Of a stretch of 18,729 nucleotides of DNA, positions 15,401 to 18,729 are shown one piece after another. A program made the translations under genes and the position numbers. The stretch's first letter is position 1; each line of letters starts with the position of its first letter. Source of the stretch: UBA11400 sp964550435 (GTDB lineage Bacteria > Bacteroidota > Rhodothermia > Balneolales > HLUCCA01); NCBI GenBank assembly GCA_964550435.1, contig CAZJZI010000050.1:1-18729 (forward strand), given 5' to 3'. The notes below the pieces were generated by a model that saw nothing but the letters and a program-made list of their open reading frames with translations, did no database searches and was not told the origin of the DNA.

Positions 15401-16435
15401 TTATCTGGAAACTCTACCCGATGCGTCACCTTTTCGCAGTTTTTCAACTTCTTCAACGGTAACAAGATTTGGATCTCCGAAAATTGTGTGTTTAAGACAA
15501 GATGCAGCAACAGCAAAATCAAGAGCTCGTTGATCATCTTCGTAGGTCAATAATCCATAAATAAGACCCGCCATAAATGAATCCCCACCACCAACACGGT
15601 CAACGATATGTGTAATGTCGTATGTCTGGGTTGTCAAAAAGTCCTCACCATTAAACAAAACACCACTCCATGTGTTGTGAGAGGCACTAATTGAGCCACG
15701 TAACGTAGTAATTACCTTTTTAGCTCTTGGAAATCGAACCATAAGTTGTTCACAAACAGATAGATATGCATCCGATATCACTGTAGTCCCGTTTGTCACG
15801 TTAACGAGCTCAGCTTCAATATGAAAATACTTTTCAGCATCCTCTTCATTACCTAAAATGACATCACAACCGGATACCAGTTCTGACATAACTTCTCCAG
15901 GATCTTTACCATAGTTCCACAATTTGGCTCTATAATTCAAGTCTGTTGAGACGGTTATCCCCATTTCGTTTGCAATTTCAATAGCCTCCTTACAGACCTC
16001 AGCTGCACCTTCCGATATAGCCGGTGTGATGCCTGTCCAATGAAACCAGCATGCATCCTTAAAAACACTTCGCCAGTCGATCATTCCAGGTTCAATCGTC
16101 GAGATCGAAGAGTAGCTTCGATCGTAGATGACCTTACTTCCACGACTAACGGCACCTGTCTCCAAAAAGTAAATACCAAGTCTTTCACCACCATAGATAA
16201 TATGGTTGGTCCCTACACCACGTTTACGAAGTTCCATCATGGCGCATTCACCGATATCATTCATGGGTAACCTGGTTACAAACTCGTTTGGAATTCCAAA
16301 GTTCGATAGAGAAACGGCAACGTTTGATTCTCCTCCCCCATACAGGGCATCGTAGGTATTCGTTTGGGAAAACCTGAGAAAGTTAGGTGTTGATAAGCGG
16401 AGCATAATTTCTCCGAAGGTGACAACTTTTTTCAT
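15401..16435 (-). CDS. kdgK: 2-keto-3-deoxygluconate kinase
   Basis: A PfkB-family sugar kinase phosphorylating KDG to KDPG with ATP. From ATG 16435 it is 344 residues and begins MKKVVTFGEIMLRLSTPNFL, typical of Bacteroidota KdgK; an in-frame ATG at 16447 would add MGFN and is the alternative start. Other marks are GGGESNVAVSLSNFG (substrate loop), STDLNYRAKLW, ILGNEEDAE and the catalytic DRVGGGDSFMAG near the C-terminal third, where GGGD replaces the common GAGD. It lies between the sodium symporter gene (gap about 30-42 bp) and the aldolase gene (8 bp), so the two enzymes acting in series are cotranscribed. Confidence 0.93.
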   Translation of the reverse strand: MKKVVTFGEIMLRLSTPNFLRFSQTNTYDALYGGGESNVAVSLSNFGIPNEFVTRLPMNDIGECAMMELRKRGVGTNHIIYGGERLGIYFLETGAVSRGSKVIYDRSYSSISTIEPGMIDWRSVFKDACWFHWTGITPAISEGAAEVCKEAIEIANEMGITVSTDLNYRAKLWNYGKDPGEVMSELVSGCDVILGNEEDAEKYFHIEAELVNVTNGTTVISDAYLSVCEQLMVRFPRAKKVITTLRGSISASHNTWSGVLFNGEDFLTTQTYDITHIVDRVGGGDSFMAGLIYGLLTYEDDQRALDFAVAASCLKHTIFGDPNLVTVEEVEKLRKGDASGRVSR

Positions 16436-16477
16436 ATTAAAACCCATTGAATTAATAAAAATTTCAGCCCCATGAAA

Positions 16478-17596
16478 TCAGCATTTATCGGATATTTCCG
16501 CTTCATGAACATCATCGGATTCATCTTTGTATGGTTTTCCTCTCCACCAGTTTGCCAAGAATGATCCAGAAATATTCATCCATGGTCCAAAAATGGCCGG
16601 AGCTAACCCCATTGTGGCTGCTTTTCCGAGCTCAACAGCTATTCCCGATGCCATTCCACCGTTTTGCATTCCAACTTCAATAGCAATTGTTCTTGAGTCT
16701 CTCTCGTTCATTCGAACCAAACGGCATCCCCAATAACCCAACAAATAACCAGCGGCATTGTGGATTATAGCAGCAATTATCAATAGCATTCCAATTTCAA
16801 TCAGGTTATCTCGGCCAGCCGCGGTTATTACAGCAATGATCGCAACGATACCTGCCATAGATATCACGGGCATGATATCTGTTAGCCATTTAACTTTCCC
16901 ATGAAAGAGTTTATTGAATAGTAATCCTGCAGCTATCGGCAAAATGATCATCTTAATTATGCTCATCATCATTGCGTAAAACTCGATTTGAACGAATTCA
17001 CCAGCAAAGGTTTGCATCAATAACGGTGTCATTACGGGAGCCATCAATGTAGAAACAGCGGTAAGTGTAACAGAGAGTGCAAGGTTGCCCTTTGCCAGGT
17101 ATGTCATGACATTTGACGCCACACCACTGGGCGAAGAACCAATTAATACAATACCAGCAGCGATTTCAGGTGGAAAACCCAAGCTGGTAGCCAAAAGAAA
17201 ACCAACAACTGGCATAATCGAGAATTGACTTACTATTCCAACCAATACTCCTTTGGGCATCTTGAGCACACCATTGAAGTCTTTGAAACTCATTGCCGTT
17301 CCCATCCCGAACATGATGACCTGAATAAGCGGAACAATCAATTTCTCGGTTCTATATCCATTTACCTCAGTTATCAAATCAGGATAAAACATAGAAACCG
17401 AGACTGCAGCAAATACACTGACTGTAAATGAAAATCTTTTTAGATGCTCATATTGTCTGATACCGATGGCAAAAAACACAAAGAATAAAGAAGCAAAAAT
17501 ACCGGTCATTGTACTCAACACACCAAAAAGTGAAATTACCATAAGCACAATGGAAATAACTGCCAGGTATAAGCTATATGTGATAAATGATTTCAT
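16478..17596 (-). CDS. BASS-family (bile acid:sodium symporter-like) transporter
   Basis: A 372-residue inner-membrane protein of the BASS family, sodium-coupled carriers of organic anions. Characterised relatives carry bile acids, pantoate or pyruvate. Family signatures are GSSPSGVASNVMTYLAKGN (residues 153-171, sodium-site crossover) and EVGMQNGGMA (307-316). Roughly ten hydrophobic segments follow residue 85; before them is an N-terminal stretch (1-75) with two or three further hydrophobic segments, so the protein is somewhat longer than typical 300-330-residue members. The ATG has a good Shine-Dalgarno sequence (AGGA, 6 nt spacing). Its place between the secreted RraA-like gene and kdgK suggests uptake of a keto-deoxy sugar acid or of a 2-oxo acid; this is inference from context. 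The C-terminal tail is acidic. Confidence 0.88.
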   Translation of the reverse strand: MKSFITYSLYLAVISIVLMVISLFGVLSTMTGIFASLFFVFFAIGIRQYEHLKRFSFTVSVFAAVSVSMFYPDLITEVNGYRTEKLIVPLIQVIMFGMGTAMSFKDFNGVLKMPKGVLVGIVSQFSIMPVVGFLLATSLGFPPEIAAGIVLIGSSPSGVASNVMTYLAKGNLALSVTLTAVSTLMAPVMTPLLMQTFAGEFVQIEFYAMMMSIIKMIILPIAAGLLFNKLFHGKVKWLTDIMPVISMAGIVAIIAVITAAGRDNLIEIGMLLIIAAIIHNAAGYLLGYWGCRLVRMNERDSRTIAIEVGMQNGGMASGIAVELGKAATMGLAPAIFGPWMNISGSFLANWWRGKPYKDESDDVHEAEISDKC

Positions 17597-17627
17597 AGGG
17601 ATCCTAGAGTTTAGTAAAAATGGATTA

Positions 17628-18575
17628 TTACCAGGTTCTCATTCGCAGATATTCCTGCATCTTTTCAATTGGAACAGGCAAACGGTCGAGTTTTCCATCC
17701 CTCAGCCACTGAATAAAATCATCTTCAATTTCCGGTGTCCAACGCGTATCGACTTGACCGGCTGTATAAATACGTGCCCGAACTCGTTCCAGAGCAAACT
17801 CATCCCGTAAATCCACAATCTCTGATGTAACAACCAATTCTTCTAACATGTGAGGTGGGATGAATACAACACCCATTTTTCTCGCATAAATAATATCACC
17901 TGGCATTACAGTTACTTTTCCGATACGAATCGGTACGTTAACACCAGTAAGCATGACATCTTTCAAAAAGGTCGGATCATAATCACGAACAAAAGCATTG
18001 AACCCATCAATTTTTTCCAGTGATTCAACATCACGAACCGATGCATCAAATACGACCCCGTTCTGAGATCGAGCAAAGATCGAATTTCCTAATTTCTCAC
18101 CAATCAGCGTTCCCTGTGCAATTTTACTAAAGCCATCGGCAACGTAGATGTCTCCAGATTGAAGTTGGTCAATAGGCCATGAGTTCATTGGGCCTACATG
18201 TCCTATTTGTTGCCCTTCCGAGAACAGTTTACCCTGGATATCTGGACGTGAGGGCATAAATTGAACAGTCAATGCACGACCAACCATAGGTTTATCTTCA
18301 TGCAAAATTCTCCAACCTGACTCAAACTGATTGGTATATCCTCTTTCATTGAGATACTGCCATACATCCTCCAGCTTTAGTCTTTTGAGTCTATTTAAAA
18401 GATCGTCAGACACATTGGGTCTTCCATCGTCCAGTCGATCACCTGTCCACGTATTGCTATAATAGGCAACATCGGACGGAGAACTCATGATTTTATCTTC
18501 AGGAACTGACTGGGAATTTGCGGTCGAAAAGGTACATATTGAAACAATCGAATACAGAATAATACGTTTGAACAT
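17628..18575 (-). CDS. RraA-family protein with signal peptide (HMG/CHA-aldolase-like)
   Basis: The RraA fold includes the RNase E regulator RraA and 4-hydroxy-4-methyl-2-oxoglutarate aldolases. This 315-residue member starts with MFKRIILYSIVSICTFSTANSQ, a clear Sec signal peptide without a lipobox, so it is probably periplasmic and cannot regulate RNase E. A GTG at 18581 would add two residues; ATG 18575 is preferred because it opens the signal peptide directly. The fold core is visible: VGRALTVQF, the loop GTLIGEKLGNS, NGVVFDASVRDV with the aldolase-type Arg181/Asp182 pair, and PGDIIYARKMGVVFIP. The usual Asp after GDxxxA (aDxxGV) is replaced by Arg. First gene of the leftward KDG operon, 31 bp before the symporter gene. 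The substrate is unknown; an aldolase acting on a 2-oxo acid is the inferred role. Confidence 0.82.
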   Translation of the reverse strand: MFKRIILYSIVSICTFSTANSQSVPEDKIMSSPSDVAYYSNTWTGDRLDDGRPNVSDDLLNRLKRLKLEDVWQYLNERGYTNQFESGWRILHEDKPMVGRALTVQFMPSRPDIQGKLFSEGQQIGHVGPMNSWPIDQLQSGDIYVADGFSKIAQGTLIGEKLGNSIFARSQNGVVFDASVRDVESLEKIDGFNAFVRDYDPTFLKDVMLTGVNVPIRIGKVTVMPGDIIYARKMGVVFIPPHMLEELVVTSEIVDLRDEFALERVRARIYTAGQVDTRWTPEIEDDFIQWLRDGKLDRLPVPIEKMQEYLRMRTW

Positions 18576-18610
18576 GATCACAATCTTTGGTAAAAATTTG
18601 AGTTAGAGGA

Positions 18611-18634
18611 AAATCCGGCGGTCAAACCGGATTT
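18611..18634. other. 8-bp perfect hairpin in the leader region of the leftward operon
   Basis: AAATCCGG (18611-18618) and CCGGATTT (18627-18634) form a perfect stem around an 8-nt loop. On the minus strand it lies 36 bp before the RraA-like ATG and is followed within about 25 bases by ATTTTT. It could end transcription from a gene beyond the window or act in the leader of this operon. The rest of 18576-18729 shows no gene. Confidence 0.4.
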
Positions 18635-18664
18635 CACTTTCATCTTACTACAATCAACAGGATG

Positions 18665-18670
18665 ATTTTA
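18665..18670 (-). promoter_or_regulatory. Weak candidate -10 for the leftward KDG operon
   Basis: On the minus strand TAAAAT sits 18 bp after TTCTCA (4 of 6 matches to a -35 box), about 90 bp before the RraA-like ATG. In AT-rich DNA such matches arise easily, so this is a low-confidence suggestion. It would place the 18611-18634 hairpin inside the transcript leader. Confidence 0.2.
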
Positions 18671-18729
18671 ATGTATGTGTATGTGTTTTGAGAATGAATT
18701 AAATAGAGCGGATTTTAATCAGTAACCTT

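Noticed and set aside
17466..17810. 114-codon plus-strand ORF spanning the symporter/RraA junction
   Set aside because: It crosses the ends of two well-supported minus-strand genes and has no recognisable protein features.

Overview
The window reads as chromosome from a member of the Bacteroidota/FCB group, perhaps Balneolota, Rhodothermota or Marinimicrobia; the exact phylum cannot be fixed from sequence reading alone. The clues are: ssb followed by a GldE/CorC-type gene, a GlmM with the GGEGNGG substrate loop, a CoaBC whose decarboxylase motifs carry Asp and Ser where E. coli has Asn and Cys, a short Rpb6-like omega subunit, frequent lack of Shine-Dalgarno sequences, and moderate GC content.

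Left part (1-5500). The 3' end of menC and all of menE (menaquinone synthesis) run rightward and collide tail to tail with purB. purB lies in a leftward series ssb -> GldE/CorC-type membrane protein -> purB. The GldE/CorC gene is split by a single-base frameshift near 4664-4668. A 15-bp perfect hairpin separates ssb from it. A 275-bp divergent spacer (5493-5767) separates ssb from the next operon.

Middle part (5768-12762). A compact rightward operon holds a PduO-type cobalamin adenosyltransferase, a membrane-anchored SGNH/TPR protein with an unusual N-terminal HTH-like segment, glmM, yicC, gmk, the RNA polymerase omega subunit gene and coaBC. Gaps are 1-5 bp or overlaps, except for 99 bp before gmk. 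That spacer holds eight perfect copies of a CTCCCTA heptamer preceded by a complementary G-rich arm.

Right part (12763-18729). After a 337-bp AT-rich spacer with two overlapping palindromes comes a hexuronate catabolic island. kduI and a KduD-like dehydrogenase point right. Facing them is a leftward operon: a secreted RraA-family protein, a BASS-type sodium symporter, KDG kinase and KDPG aldolase. Together the enzymes would turn 5-keto-4-deoxyuronate (from pectin, alginate or glycosaminoglycan breakdown) into pyruvate and glyceraldehyde 3-phosphate. The symporter is a candidate keto-acid importer and the RraA-like protein a candidate periplasmic aldolase.

Most genes are recognisable families. 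The points most worth checking are the heptamer array before gmk, the broken GldE/CorC gene, the SGNH/TPR architecture, and the secreted RraA plus BASS pair in the KDG operon. No tRNA, rRNA, CRISPR array, transposase or prophage gene was seen.
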